Origin: Zantedeschia hybrid cultivar
Lineage: Eukaryota > Streptophyta > Magnoliopsida > Alismatales > Araceae
Length of the DNA: 64,000 bases
Reading direction: 5' to 3'
Assembly (NCBI GenBank): GCA_030544215.1
Contig: JARZZO010000001.1
Coordinates: forward strand, 40,451,670 to 40,515,669
In this document: piece after piece, positions 47,201 through 57,410 of the stretch
How positions within the stretch are numbered: position 1 is the first letter of the stretch
Layout: the number at the start of each line of letters is the position of its first letter
Program-made: the position numbers and the translations under genes
Notes under the pieces: generated by a model
Database searches by the model: none
What the model saw: only the letters and a program-made list of their open reading frames with translations
What the model was told of the DNA's origin: nothing

Positions 47201-48154
47201 CAGCTTACGTCTTCTTGTCAGTGCCTGCACAGAATTGCAGATATGAGATACACATCCAGTATCTAATACCCATGATGTACAATCTCTTATTGACAAGTTT
47301 ACATCTATCATATAGATACCTGAAGCGTCCTGCTGCTTCACAGTTCCTTGAGCCTTGTCCTTGAGGTATTCCTTGCAATTCCTCTTCCAATGCCCTTTCT
47401 GGTGACAGTAGAAGCAATCACCTTTCTCAGCATTTTTACCTTTGTCTTTCTTGACAACCTTTGCCTTTCTCTGAACCTTGTTCTTATTCTTTCGAAAAGC
47501 TTGGACTGCAAGTCTTTTTCTGTTGGTCTTACCAACCATTAGGACTTGGGGTTTATCCTTCACAAGGTTCCCCTCAGCAGTCTTTAACATGTTCAGCAGT
47601 TCAGCTAAGGTCGCCTGGATCTTGTTCATGTTGAAATTGACGATGAACTGAGCATATGAAGGTGGAAGTGAAGACAACACAAGGTCTGTGTGCATCTCCT
47701 TGGGAAGTGTAACCCCAAGAGCATCCAGCCTCTCCACCCACTCAATCATCTTCAGCACATGATTCTGTACTGAAGTTCCCTCTGCCATCTGAGCTTTGAA
47801 CAGATTCTTCGATATCTCATATCGTTCGATTCTGCTCTGCTCACCAAAGAGCTCCTTCAAATGGAGCATGATGGATCTAGCATCCATCTCTTCATGTTGC
47901 CTCTGCAACTCATTGCTCATAGAGGCTAACATATAGCATTGGGCCATGGTGGAATCCTCCTTCCATTTTTCATACGCTATTATTTCCTCCTCTGGAGCAT
48001 CTAATGCTGGTTCAGCAGGATGTTCAGTATCCAAGACGTAGGCAATCTGCTCAGACCTGAGGACTATCTTCAGGTTTCTGAGCCAGTCTGAGTAATTGGT
48101 GCCTGTCAAACGGTTGGCATCAAGTATGCCTCTCAATGGGTTATGGTGAGACAT
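44222..48154 (-). CDS. Copia gag-pol polyprotein, 1310 aa, intact
   Basis: Encodes every copia protein in order. UBN2-type gag covers about 1-230, and the zinc knuckle is C247, C250, H255, C260. The protease site is WVLDTGCVSH (D298). The integrase zinc site is HCRLGH (H434, H439) with CESC (C465, C468), and the catalytic triad is D495, D558, E595. Reverse transcriptase follows at about 815-1060, with D898 in the WQIDVKTAFL block and YVDD at 983-986. RNase H has D1155, E1198 and D1234. There is no stop or frameshift between gag and pol, as usual for copia. The ATG at 48154 is the first in frame after the structured leader. The product should form cytoplasmic particles, copy the RNA and insert the DNA. 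It looks functional. Confidence 0.97.
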   Translation of the reverse strand: MSHHNPLRGILDANRLTGTNYSDWLRNLKIVLRSEQIAYVLDTEHPAEPALDAPEEEIIAYEKWKEDSTMAQCYMLASMSNELQRQHEEMDARSIMLHLKELFGEQSRIERYEISKNLFKAQMAEGTSVQNHVLKMIEWVERLDALGVTLPKEMHTDLVLSSLPPSYAQFIVNFNMNKIQATLAELLNMLKTAEGNLVKDKPQVLMVGKTNRKRLAVQAFRKNKNKVQRKAKVVKKDKGKNAEKGDCFYCHQKGHWKRNCKEYLKDKAQGTVKQQDASGIYMIDVNLSIRDCTSWVLDTGCVSHICNSVQALTRRRKLRTGEVELRLGNGARVAAIAVGTVKLKLPSGDTFLLDDCYYVPSIIRNIISISCLDRIGYNLNFGNNSCSIYFRNKLIASAILSNGLYLLNVSHDNLHIGSSIKRSKYEMNKAYLWHCRLGHIGENRLQRLHKDGYLDPFDYESYATCESCLMGKMAKSPFSGTGERAKGILELIHSDVCGPMSTQAIGGFSYFITFTDDYSRFGYIYLLKYKSEAIEKFREFKNEVEKQTGKSIKTIRSDRGGEYLSTEFIKYLKDNSILSQLTPPYTPQMNGVSERRNRTLMEMVRSMMSMSKLPVSLWGYALSSAMYILNKVPSKSVETTPYEIWNGRKPDLKHVKVWGCPAHVKRHDADKLESRTDKCRFVGYPKETYGYYFYHPSEQKVFVARRAVFLEEDYILQKDSGSKVILEEVPDPQTGNGSSDEPSVSEPLQNDTQEPRRSERVPKPPERYVGHINLDGSRIFYNEDDDPKTYQEAIESSEAEKWREAMNSEIQSMYINQVWNLVDLPDGIVPIGCKWIFKRKIGADGRIETYKARLVAKGYRQRQGVDYDETFSPVAMIKSIRILLAIAAYHDYEIWQIDVKTAFLNGNLEEEVYMIQPEGFTSKESPDMVCKLQRSIYGLKQASRSWNIRFDEAIKSYGFIKNEDEPCVYKKNSGSAITFLVLYVDDILLIGNDVGMMSSVKIWLSKNFSMKDLGEASYVLGIRIYRDRSKKMLALTQSMYIETIVKRFGMENSKRGLIPMIHGILLSKGQSPKTPEERAVMDKVPYASSIGSIMYAMLCTRPDVAYALSVTSRHQADPSDEHWKAVKCILKYLRRTKDLFLVYGGGDLKLQGYTDSSFQSDPDDSKSTSGFIFTLNGGAVSWKSSKQETTADSTTEAEYIAAAEAAKEAVWMKKFISDLGVVESISGPVPLLCDNNGAIAQAKEPMSHQKSKHILRRFHLIREIIVRGDVVVERVPSADNIADPLTKPLSQNVFERHLENMGILYKSDWL

Positions 48155-48261
48155 TCTCGCCTACAGGAGATAATCAATCGATAATTAGCAGATATTCAGA
48201 TTAACTAAAACAAGATATGGTCTTTTATTATCTAGTTTTACTCCCACTAATTTTCGACGGA

Positions 48262-48685
48262 CTGTATAACCTTCAGATATACAGAACGGGAGACGCCGAC
48301 TGTCTCCTAGTGGGGATCAGAATCTCCAAGTATCACAGTATGACCTCGGGTAAACACATAGTATCATACTGCTATCTCAGAGCAATCATCTCATGATAAT
48401 TGCAACTCCTTGCAATATCCGATCGTACTTCGGCTCCCAAGTTTAATGGTCCCGGGTAAACACAGTAGACCATTATCCCCGGTCTAAGCTTTACCATCAA
48501 TACGTGACAGAGTAAAGTAGAAACATAGTTTCCGGGTAAACACGTGGATGACTATATCGTTCCTCTACTCTTATCCAAAGGCATCTTATGCCATGATCAA
48601 CAGTCCTCTCATCAGTTAATGGCAGACCTCGGGTAAACACATAGTATCTGCCACCACCGAATTAAGTTCTATCAATCATATTGAT
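48262..48685 (-). repeat. Hairpin array with shared loop CGGGTAAACAC
   Basis: Four stem-loops carry CGGGTAAACAC (plus strand) in the loop: 48336-48371, 48444-48475, 48525-48555 and 48620-48653. Their stems differ completely but pair: CAGTATGA/TCATACTG, TAATGGTC/GACCATTA, ATAGT/ACTAT and TGGCAGA/TCTGCCA. Between them are hairpins without the loop word: CTGTATA/TATACAG (48262-48284), GGAGAC/GTCTCC (48289-48307), ATTGCAA/TTGCAAT (48399-48416), CTTTAC/GTAAAG (48489-48517), GGCAT/ATGCC (48580-48592) and ATCAAT/ATTGAT (48671-48685). Confidence 0.88.
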
Positions 48686-49711
48686 GCAGAGCCACGCGGT
48701 ACATTCTCAATGACTCGCGCTACGGCTTAGAGTTTGTAACGAAGGTTTTGCTTATTTAATTTGGTCTCATCCTAGGTGATAATATTAAATATATCGAATA
48801 TATTTATTAATACTAATAACCTAGCAAATATAAAGCACACGCATCACATACATGTCATTAGTGTGGTCATGGACGGCACTGCGGTTTGACTTGTGCCAGA
48901 CAGTCAAACGCACACATACACACAATATAACAACTTATATCATGAGTCTGCAAACCCATGAATGCAATGAACTCCTTCATTTTCATCTGGTCAGCAGTTG
49001 TGGATCATCCTCGCTCCGCACGCATCCGCCTCGATCAAATTACATCGTAATTCTCAATTACACGATAATTTAAATGAGGAAGCCTTATGGCGATTACATC
49101 AAGGAGGAAGGTAGAAGTACAATGGAATGTAAGAGGGAGAGGTTCGCAGACCTCTATTTATTAATACACAATAAACCACACAATCACATTCCACATCCAC
49201 AAGTAATGCCCGTCTATGACCACCATGTGTTTTATTAAACAAACCACACATGAATTGCACATCAAATTGCTAAATAAAATTTTCGAAAATAATATTAATT
49301 TTGGTTTCATAAAACCAGGGACCAAACAAAATTTGGATTATTTGGAACTTTCGAAAACTTTAGTATTTATTGCAAGCATGCTAATTTAAATCCAATTTAA
49401 ACAAGCAAATCAATAACACATCAAAAATGTATTAAAATCTAAAATTAACGGCTTCAGAAATATTCCATGCTCAATTTGAACAATTCAAATATTTATGGGG
49501 TTAATCTAACAATTAGATTGCATAAGGTTTAATCTAACATTTAGAATTAATTCAATTAACAACCTTTTGTTAATTAATTAACATAATAAACCTTAATAAG
49601 GGCCCAATAAAAATTGAATTTAATAAAAACAGTAAAATCATATTTTACAGATAATTATTAAACCAATTTCTAATTAATTAAAAATAAAATAAACAAACTG
49701 GGCCCCCTAAA

Positions 49712-49848
49712 GGGCTCAGCCCTGCTGAGCCCCTGGCTCGGGCCGCCTGGCACGAGCCAGGGCCCAGCCGGGCCCGGTCCGGTCGGCGGCTAGGGAAACC
49801 CTAGCCGCCCGACCGAACCGCCCGAGGTTCCCTGCAACGCAGAGAACC
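49712..49848 (-). repeat. Four consecutive GC-rich hairpins in the copia leader
   Basis: GGGCTCAG/CTGAGCCC (49712-49732, 5-nt loop); CCCTGGCTCG/CGAGCCAGGG (49731-49762); a 16-bp stem with one bulged C around an AAA loop (49780-49815); and GGTTC-CTGC/GCAG-GAACC with one mismatch (49826-49848). Confidence 0.85.
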
Positions 49849-50362
49849 CGACGACGCCGCCCCCTCTTTGGGGTCTTCTCCGGCGCCGTCAGGGCACCGC
49901 ACCACGCCGCCGGCGAACCCCTTAGCTCCGGCGAGGTCCGGTGACCGGCGGTGGCCCTGGAGGTCATCCGGAAAGGGATTTATTCGCCCCCTTATTTCCT
50001 CCAAAAAATCTGGTTTTGCAGGTTTCTCAAACCCGTGGGGAGGAAGAAGAAGGTCCATGGCCGCTCTTCCACGGCTTCCCATGCCACCAACAACTCGACC
50101 AGGGTCATTGGGCATGATCTACAGCGATTAGAACCCCTTAAAATCCATCTCCATGGATCCGACCACATCAAAAACGCCCCATTCTTCGTCCAACGAAGAA
50201 CACGACGAAAAACCCCCAAAAATAAATTTTTCTTCAGATTTAAATCACGATCTCATCGCAGTAATCATCTAATGATTATAAATCTTTCAAGAACATAAAT
50301 CTAAGCATGGAATAAATTCAAAAACCATAAATTTTAGAGACCGAAACGGCGAAAACACAGTG

Positions 50363-50381
50363 GAACCTGGCTCTGTTGCCA
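50363..50381 (-). promoter_or_regulatory. Primer-binding site (initiator-Met tRNA type)
   Basis: Minus strand TGGCAACAGAGCCAGGTTC, one base inside the 5' LTR. It differs from the complement of plant initiator-Met tRNA (TGGTATCAGAGCCAGGTTC) at two adjacent positions. Confidence 0.88.
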
Positions 50382-50382
50382 C

Positions 50383-51935
50383 TGTTGGGATGGCTGTGTC
50401 GGGATCCGATCCTAAAACGCAGCGGAATAAAGAAGTTCGGGATCGGATCTGTCCCGTTTCGGTCGTTAAAACAAAAACCGATGTAGATCGATTTACCTTG
50501 CGCGGATTCGAATCCGCGTCCGTTTTCCGGTTCCGTCGGAGCGATGCCGCAAGTCGCGCAGATGCCCGACCTCTAGCGGTATCCACGCGGTTCTCCTCGC
50601 GATGGATCGTCCTCGCTTCCTCGCTCGCTGCGGCACTCGAAGATCCCGTCTGACTGCGCGTAATCCTCCGCGACATGCGGATTCAGAATCCCCGTCGAAC
50701 GGGAGGTGGAGCAGTTGGGAACCGCACGCCCAGAGGGGAGAGAAAGTGGGGAAGAACGAATGACGGCTAGGTCAGGGTTGCTGGCCCCGGACGTAGAATC
50801 CGTTCTTTTATAAGAAGTCAGTTTGCAGTTTTTCACAAAAACCCAGACTTATCCGAAATCCTGTCGGATTATCCATCGACTTGAAAACCATTTGCGTGTG
50901 ACCCTCTAGGCCCAATTACCAGTCCAATTAATAGCCCATTAAGTCCAGTAACCCTTTACTGACCCACTGAATTAATTAATATCCTTATATTCAATTAATC
51001 AGCCGAATTTAATGTCCCACAATAAATTCGGACAGACTGCCGATCACGTTGGATGCCAAGCAACATCGCGTGATCCTGGATGGAACTGGGGTTATCGCAA
51101 CCCTCTATTGGAACCTTTCTGTCATCGGTTAGCGCGCGGATATAATCCTTCATCCGTACAATGTTCCCGAATCGACCTAGGGCATGGTTTACTGTTAAAC
51201 CCTATTTGGTCGATTCACTTGAATCAGATGCCGCTAATCTGAATCCGATAACTCCTTATCGATTACAGAGTCCGCCCTGGCCAGGGACTTTAAGCGCATC
51301 ATTCCCGGAACATTCTCTCTCAAACAACCGAGAGCGGATGATCCCGTATTGAACACACAATTACCTTCGAGGGCATTTCCCTGAACCCGATCACTTGACT
51401 TATTGATATCCCATGGTTAGGGATTCGTTCGTCAAGGTCAAAGCTCAGAAACCTACCAACAAGGTATCCTTGGAGTCTCAGGTCCAAGGATCATCCACGC
51501 AACCGTGACAATTGAATCGAGCTGGTTAACAGTGAGGTGATTACCATCCAGCGATTCATAGTCGGATCAGTTCAGTGAACTCATTCACCAATGAGCACCT
51601 ATAGGTTCAGCATAGTGTCTCCACACAAGTGACTTATGGGATCAGTCACCCTCATCATATGAACTGAAGTAACCTATACTAGTCTATCCGGATGTTCGAT
51701 GTCCTATCTCAAACATCCTATGACTAGGAACAATTAAGAACATGTGTTTATAAGTCTTCGGTCCCGTAATTATGATCTCATCATAATCCGAAGACTATTG
51801 CATATGTTCATGGACTTCATCGTGATACGATAAACACAGATCGAATTAATTACACAAAATGAATTATTGTCATTTATTAATAATCTGAATATGTACACAG
51901 TATCGGATTGTCTTTGAGACCATCTAATACTAACA
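50383..51935 (-). repeat. 5' LTR of the complete copia element
   Basis: Both terminal dinucleotides are intact (TGTTAG...CCCAACA on minus). The promoter TATA box CTTATAAAAG is at 50805-50814. Transcription should start near 50780 and run leftward through the leader. Confidence 0.97.
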
Positions 51936-52244
51936 CCAACATGCCGCGGGCACCATCGTGGAGAAGGATCCTCCGCGATCGCGCAAACTCGAGCGAGGAG
52001 ATGGAGGTGATCTACGAGGAGGAGAATGGCATAGATACCGTTAGAGACCAGTCACCTACGCAGCTTGTGGCATCATTTCGTCGGAACCACACGGTTGCCG
52101 ATTTGAATATGTGTAAGGTGAAGATTATTCATCATGTTTTCCTTTGTTTTGATCAAAATGGTTCGGTGACGGCGGGATTTTAATTTGATAATTATTGTTG
52201 CTGTGCTTTCTTGTTCTACCCGCCCGATCCTTACATATCCTACA
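51936..52244 (+). repeat. Old copia 3' LTR, segment 3 of 3
   Basis: Resumes at the second CCAAC. Its frame SSEEMEVIYEEENGIDTVRD parallels the LTR-borne frame of the younger copies (SEEARTIHREENRVDTARG). The three segments total about 1.6 kb, the full LTR length. The right end is approximate. Confidence 0.8.
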
Positions 52245-54846
52245 CACCTTGTATTGTGGCATGGCAAATCTGTCGTTCATTACTCTGTCATTTTATGCAT
52301 ACAAGATATCTTCAGATGCGTTGCATAATGGCATTTGTTTCTCATATAATTTTTGTCTAATCTCTTGGGCTACTATGACACCGATGGGGTAGGAGATACT
52401 ACTGATCATCATTCCACAATGTGATGGTGTATCTAATCTGGCTAGTCTCAAATTTCCTAGAAAATAAAAATCAAGAAGTTGTTTATCGTTATACTGATCA
52501 AAGCAAAATGAAAATCAAGAAGTCATGATGCATGTTTTTGCTGAATTGATTTGGTTGAATTGGTTACTTCATGATATGGGCATTCGTCACTGACTCCACC
52601 CCTTCATATTGTGAAAACCAAAGTGCGATTCAAATTCTTCATAGTAATGTCCTCTATGAATGTACCAAGTATAAGTAGTTGATTGCCATTTTATTTATGA
52701 TCATGTTCATTAAAAGACACTTCATTCGTCATACATTCCCTCAAAAAATTAAATATTTTTCGATTCATCTGCAAAAGTTCATCCAAGTTCTTGCTTGGGT
52801 TTCTGCTCTCCACTGAGAGATCTTCGGTACATTGAGTTGCTTGCCATAAGCACCTACTACGTGTAGAAATTGCCATGTGTAGTGAGTGCTTCCATGTATG
52901 TATTCAACCTTCTTTGCCTTTCTCACCATAATTGACACTGTTGTTTGTTTTGCTGAAACAATGTAATCCTCCAGTTTTAAAAACACAGATTTTAAAATAA
53001 GCGATTTTTATCATTTCAAAACCGGGAGGTACTTTGTTTGGATGTACGTAAAACAAGTGAAAACAAAATAAAAAACTTTGTTTGATTTTGTTGAAATTCT
53101 AGATCATCTTACCTCTGGTTTTGAGAGGTAAAATTACCTCCTATTTTCATATCTGGATGTATCTATGTGAATTGGGTTGTGATCCGTGAAGGGTATAAAA
53201 CTTGCAAACTGTTGCTGCTGCTGAGGTTGACGATGCAAGCTCATAGAAACTGACAAAAAATATAATGTTTGGATATTATATTATTTATTAAATATTAAAG
53301 TCACTTTAATAGTAACACATGATTTCCTTTTTATAAAGAATATATATGAAAGTGATACAGTTTACTTCGAACAGAATTATTCTAACAATTGAGAATTTTT
53401 TTTTATAAATTTTTATTTTTCATCTTTTTTAGTTCATACAGTTTTAGATCAAATTGTACAGCCATGTACGTCGAGTAGGAGCGTCTAAAACATTTCAAAA
53501 AAAAAAAAAACTTTTTTTGGATCATCCAATCTTGGATCAAATTGTATTAGCCATGTAGGTCGAGTAGGGGCCCTTAAAAAATTTCAAAAAAATAATAATT
53601 TAAAAACACTGACAGTCTGCCCGATGGAGCAAGTTATTTTCAAAACATATTAAGGTTGACATGAGTTGATAAAGATTGACCTCAACCCAACTCCACCTGT
53701 ACATACTCTTGAACAATGTTCATAATCACTTGGAAAACACAAAGGCAAATAACAAAGTGAATATAGGCACATAATCAAAAAATGATAAGATTATATAATG
53801 TCAGCAGTACATGGATTCCTAAATAACGTACAAAACATCCAAAAATGTCTACATTTCAAGAAGTTAACTCAACCCTGAATAAACAGCTCTGTTGAAAGTC
53901 AGATGAACACCTTCAACTATTTTTTTTCTTCTTTTAATTTCCCCTTTTGCCTTTCTGCAACTACTTGATATATTTGTAATATCATTCCATGTAAGTTTGA
54001 TATATCCTCTCAGAGTCATTCACGAATCTTGATTGAGGCCAATAGTTTTCATTTCCCATCTCATGGAGAACACATTGCATTAACCCATCTCTTTCTAAGG
54101 GCATTCAAGTGACAGGTTCTAGCGAAATTGAACTCTTCATCCTCCAGTATATATATTCATGACCATCAGCTGCTCCTTGTTCTGCACTGACAAAGAAGAC
54201 ATAAGATAAAAATAAAATAAAAAAAATACACAATACCAAAGAAGAACCAAAGTTGAAACAAGAGAATCAGAAAGTAATTGACAAAGCCATTTTTTTAAAA
54301 AAAGAAATGACTAAAACAATGGATGCACCACAAAGTCGACATTTGTCAAATTCATAAAGGACCTTGTTCAATTTTCAATGTATGCACTGCTTATTGCAAA
54401 CTCAAACAGTGTGCCACAAAAAATGATCTTCCCTCTATGAAGAAAATGGGAACACAAGACAACACATGGCACTGGGCATCATCATTTTCATTATTTAAAT
54501 TCTCCTAACACAGACTTGACTGGCAGGTAAGTAGAAGATTCCTAGCAGGCCCCAATTATGACTACTCAGCTGGACCTGGCAGCTGATCATTAGTGGCTCC
54601 CTCACCTGGGTGGCAGAAGAAAGTATAACAAATCTGTCATGTTTCCCATAGAAAGGTGCACCACAGGAACTAATGAAGTTATAGTGCTCGTACACAGCTA
54701 ATGAAGGAAAAGAGAGAATAAACAACTGCAAGAGTTGAACGTCCAAACATTACTTGCAAGACACAGGAAAATGAGAAACTTGGTCACAATGAGCATCATG
54801 TGCAGCATGTTATACATAAAGCACAACACAAGTGTTTTGTTATTTC
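52245..54846. other. Intergenic DNA; DNA-transposon-like end near 53020
   Basis: No gene. GAGGTACTTTGTTTGGATGT near 53023 resembles in inverse the text GGTACATCCAAACATAC at 61820, so related MITE ends may be present. The frame at 54746-54495 has no known domain and may be downstream UTR of the ARM relic. Confidence 0.4.
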
Positions 54847-55555
54847 TTAATGTAGCCTAGAACTTGGACTCCCAGCTGGTTTCATAAAGATTGTGAAACA
54901 CACACAGTAGTAGTAAATATAACAAGCATTTGCCTCCTTCCTGCTGAAGAAGCTCCGGAGCTTCCCCCGCTCCCGCCGCTCGAGCAGCTTCTTGGAGCCA
55001 GGGATGTCCATCTCGCGGAGCTTCTTGAGGTACCCAATTGCACCATAAGAAACCATCCTCCTCCTGCACTTCTTGCTGGTCAAAAGCAACAGCAGGCAAG
55101 AGGCTGCATACTTATTGGCCGTGTTCTTGGGGCTGTGATCGAGCAGCTGGACAAGGTTCGGCACACACAAGCATCTAAAAAGGAGAATAAAACAAGAGGA
55201 TCTTACATGTAGTTCTTCCCAGTGATCCTCCTCTCCACCTCTCTTACACACTCCAACACTACGGGCTTCCCGTCGCCATAAGCTCCCTAAGACCACAACA
55301 AATTAAATTAAAATCCCAAACTAAGAAAACTCCACATGCCGACACATGATTCCACCTTAAAACTCCTAAGAGAAACAAATTTTAGACTCCATTTTTCCCT
55401 ATAAGAACAGAGTTAAAGGTCCAAAGATTGCCGGACAGGGTTAGTGCGGTAGAGCTCACAACTCTGGAGTTAACTTTGTCGGGGCTGAGGCTAGCAAGGA
55501 AGGCCTCAATGATGCCGAGGATGCCGTGACATTCTAATCCTCTGGTGCCCTCAAG
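54847..55555 (-). pseudogene. ARM-repeat protein C-terminal fragment
   Basis: Three blocks on minus join in phase: 55555-55460 (LEGTRGLECHGILGIIEAFL to KVNSRV, donor GTGAGC), 55286-55207 (GAYGDGKPVVLECVREVERR, donor GTAAGA) and 55174-54847 (CVPNLVQLLDHSPKNTANKY, then SYGAIGYLKKLREMDIPGSK and KLLERRERGKLRSFFSRK). The final block is the conserved tail of plant armadillo-repeat proteins. Upstream ARM repeats and the start are absent, and the gap between blocks 2 and 3 is only 32 nt, too short for a normal plant intron. The tail also reads 24 codons past the usual SRK end. Probably a truncated copy; a 3'-only gene model cannot be excluded. Confidence 0.6.
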
Positions 55556-56039
55556 CTGATCATCACACATTGCATAAGAAGAACAGGAAACCCACACTGT
55601 CAGAACCTTTAAACAACCAAAAAATGGTGAAGATCAGAGGCTTACATGGAATCAGTTGGTTTAATTACTTCTGTGGGGTTACACTGCAAATCCTTAGTCC
55701 ATACCTGGTCATTAGCACAGTGGACCTGCTGATCAGAATGAACATTCATGAATGGGGATGCATTAGTAATATTTTGACCAATACTAGCCTCTTGTTCTAT
55801 ACTAGCCAAAGTGCGGCCTGTCAACACCTGCTAAGGCATAGCCACAGCACCCTGGCTGTTGGGGCTAATAGAATCTGCATTTTGTTCTTCTGGCCAAGAC
55901 TTCAACAAATTCTCATCATAAAAAATCTACCATAGTTGTCGAGAATGGAAAGTACCTGTAATCAGCAACTAACAATCTCAATGAAAGGGTGCAGAAATTG
56001 GAGCTTTGAACTTGATACAGTGACAAATAAACAAAACCT
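55556..56039. other. Spacer between two gene fragments
   Basis: No gene seen; the open frames here lack any known motif. Confidence 0.4.
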
Positions 56040-56360
56040 ATGGGTCCACAATTTCTGTTGATTCAAATTCCCGTGTGGAAATACAAATCCACATATCCTC
56101 CAGATCCTTGCAAACCTGTAGAATTGTACTGGGAGAAACGATTCTACATCATCAAAGGCATTGCCCAAGGTCTTCTGTATCTTCACCACCACTCAAGACT
56201 ACATGTGGTCCATAGAGATCTGAAGACCAGCAACATATCGCTGGACAGTGAAATGAATGCCAAGATTTCAGACTTCGGTTTGGCAAGGATGTTCAAGGGG
56301 AAGCAGAAGGATGCAAATACTTGAAGAATTGCAGGAACATAGTATGCAATCTGTGATCAC
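56040..56360 (+). pseudogene. Receptor-like kinase fragment (kinase subdomains VIa-VIII)
   Basis: Reads RFYIIKGIAQGLLYLHHHSR, then HVVHRDLKTSNISLD (catalytic-loop HRD and N), MNAKISDFGLARMF (DFG) and, after TGA, RIAGT followed by TAG where GYMSPEY is expected. This pattern is typical of S-domain/DUF26 receptor kinases. The ATP-binding lobe, extracellular domain and C-lobe are absent. NISLD replaces the usual NILLD. A nonexpressed relic. Confidence 0.85.
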
Positions 56361-57410
56361 TGTGGTTATAAATAATGTTCAAAGTTAAACATCATATGGT
56401 TCCAATTTGTGACTTTGATGATGTATTGCAGTGGCAACATTGACACTTGTATCGATGTTTTATGGCTCATGCCCTGAAAAATGCAGGCCAAACCAACCAG
56501 GCCTCTCGGCTAGGCCTGGCCTGGCCTGGTTGACACCCCTACCTTCCTCTCCTCCACACCCAGTACAAACATGCAAAACTGTAACATCCAAAAATTGGAC
56601 AGGGTGATTTTGGTAAAGATGAGAGATCTTCTTTTGCACAAAAAGAAAATAAATATGCTGCTATTGTAGAATGTTCATTCCCCAAAATAAAATTGACAAA
56701 GAAGAAATTCTCCATTTATCCCTTAAATCAGGCAAGGGCAAGAAGATATTTTCATTACTGATATACAACTTCATTTATACGCACGCCTCACTAATGTATA
56801 CACATTCTTCACCATTGCCATCCTATTTATGTTTAATCTTATCTATAGTATAATACATGTTCCCTCCTCAAATTACATAACCTTTCTTGCCGCAATTGCC
56901 AGCATGAGCAAATTCTTGAGACATGAAGATGAAAATCACATCATCTTTGAAGAGCAATTCTCCCATTCATTCAGGTGTTCCACTTTGTCTACAGTGCAAT
57001 TCGGGAGTTGGGACTGCTAGCCAAAGGAATTCATGGCCACTTTGGTATGCTTCCAATTTGTGAAGCAGACATAATTCTATTTGCAGGAGGTATAAATAAA
57101 CATACATCTATGGGGCGTTAATTTGTAGATTGCAGCCATGAGTTAGTAGGCATAAACAACATCAAGTACAATAGTATATGCACTTGTGTAGAAGATCCGA
57201 AAACAAACCAATTACCAAATGAACCTATTACAAGAGAGGGGACTCCTTCTAGAAGAAAATGTATCAACATTTAATTACATTCTCCATCTTAAAAAAAACA
57301 CCACAAAGCAAATGAGGATACTCCTACTAGAAGAAAAGGTTGCATAAAGCCATGATAGTTCTTAATATCATAGAGAAACTTTAAAAGAACCAACTACATA
57401 TTAAAAACTA
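56361..57410. other. Intergenic DNA; hAT-like end at about 56500-56541
   Basis: GGCCTGGCCTGGTTGACACC followed by CCTACC at 56519-56545 looks like the terminus of a hAT-type MITE (inverse AGGGGTGTCAACC). No partner end was found nearby. No gene. Confidence 0.4.

Larger units (their letters stand above)
48155..50362 (-). other. Long (2.2-kb) leader of the copia element
   Basis: Between the PBS and gag there is no conserved reading frame. The gag-proximal 530 bases are a string of short perfect hairpins, and a GC-rich block (49712-49848) has four more. The remainder is AT-rich. 2.2 kb is long for a copia leader and may hold packaging or translation-control structures. Confidence 0.8.
42655..51935 (-). 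mobile_element. Complete, young Ty1/copia retrotransposon (9281 bp)
   Basis: Two 1553-bp LTRs (42655-44207 and 50383-51935) align without indels and show about eight substitutions by eye. TSDs CCAAC lie at 42650-42654 and 51936-51940. PBS, polypurine tract and an unbroken 1310-codon gag-pol are present, so the copy looks autonomous. About 0.5% LTR divergence implies roughly 0.2 million years at 1.3e-8 substitutions per site per year, a rate assumed from grasses. LTR length and size resemble the Angela/Tork group; the lineage is inference. Inserted in antisense into an older LTR of its own family. Confidence 0.97.

Noticed and set aside
52765..52986. Minus-strand 73-codon frame
   Set aside because: No domain, splice context or composition supporting a gene.
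57100..57140. GGGGCGTTAATTTG as left TIR of the Harbinger element
   Set aside because: No inverted partner was found beyond 59942 and no TTA/TAA pair fits.
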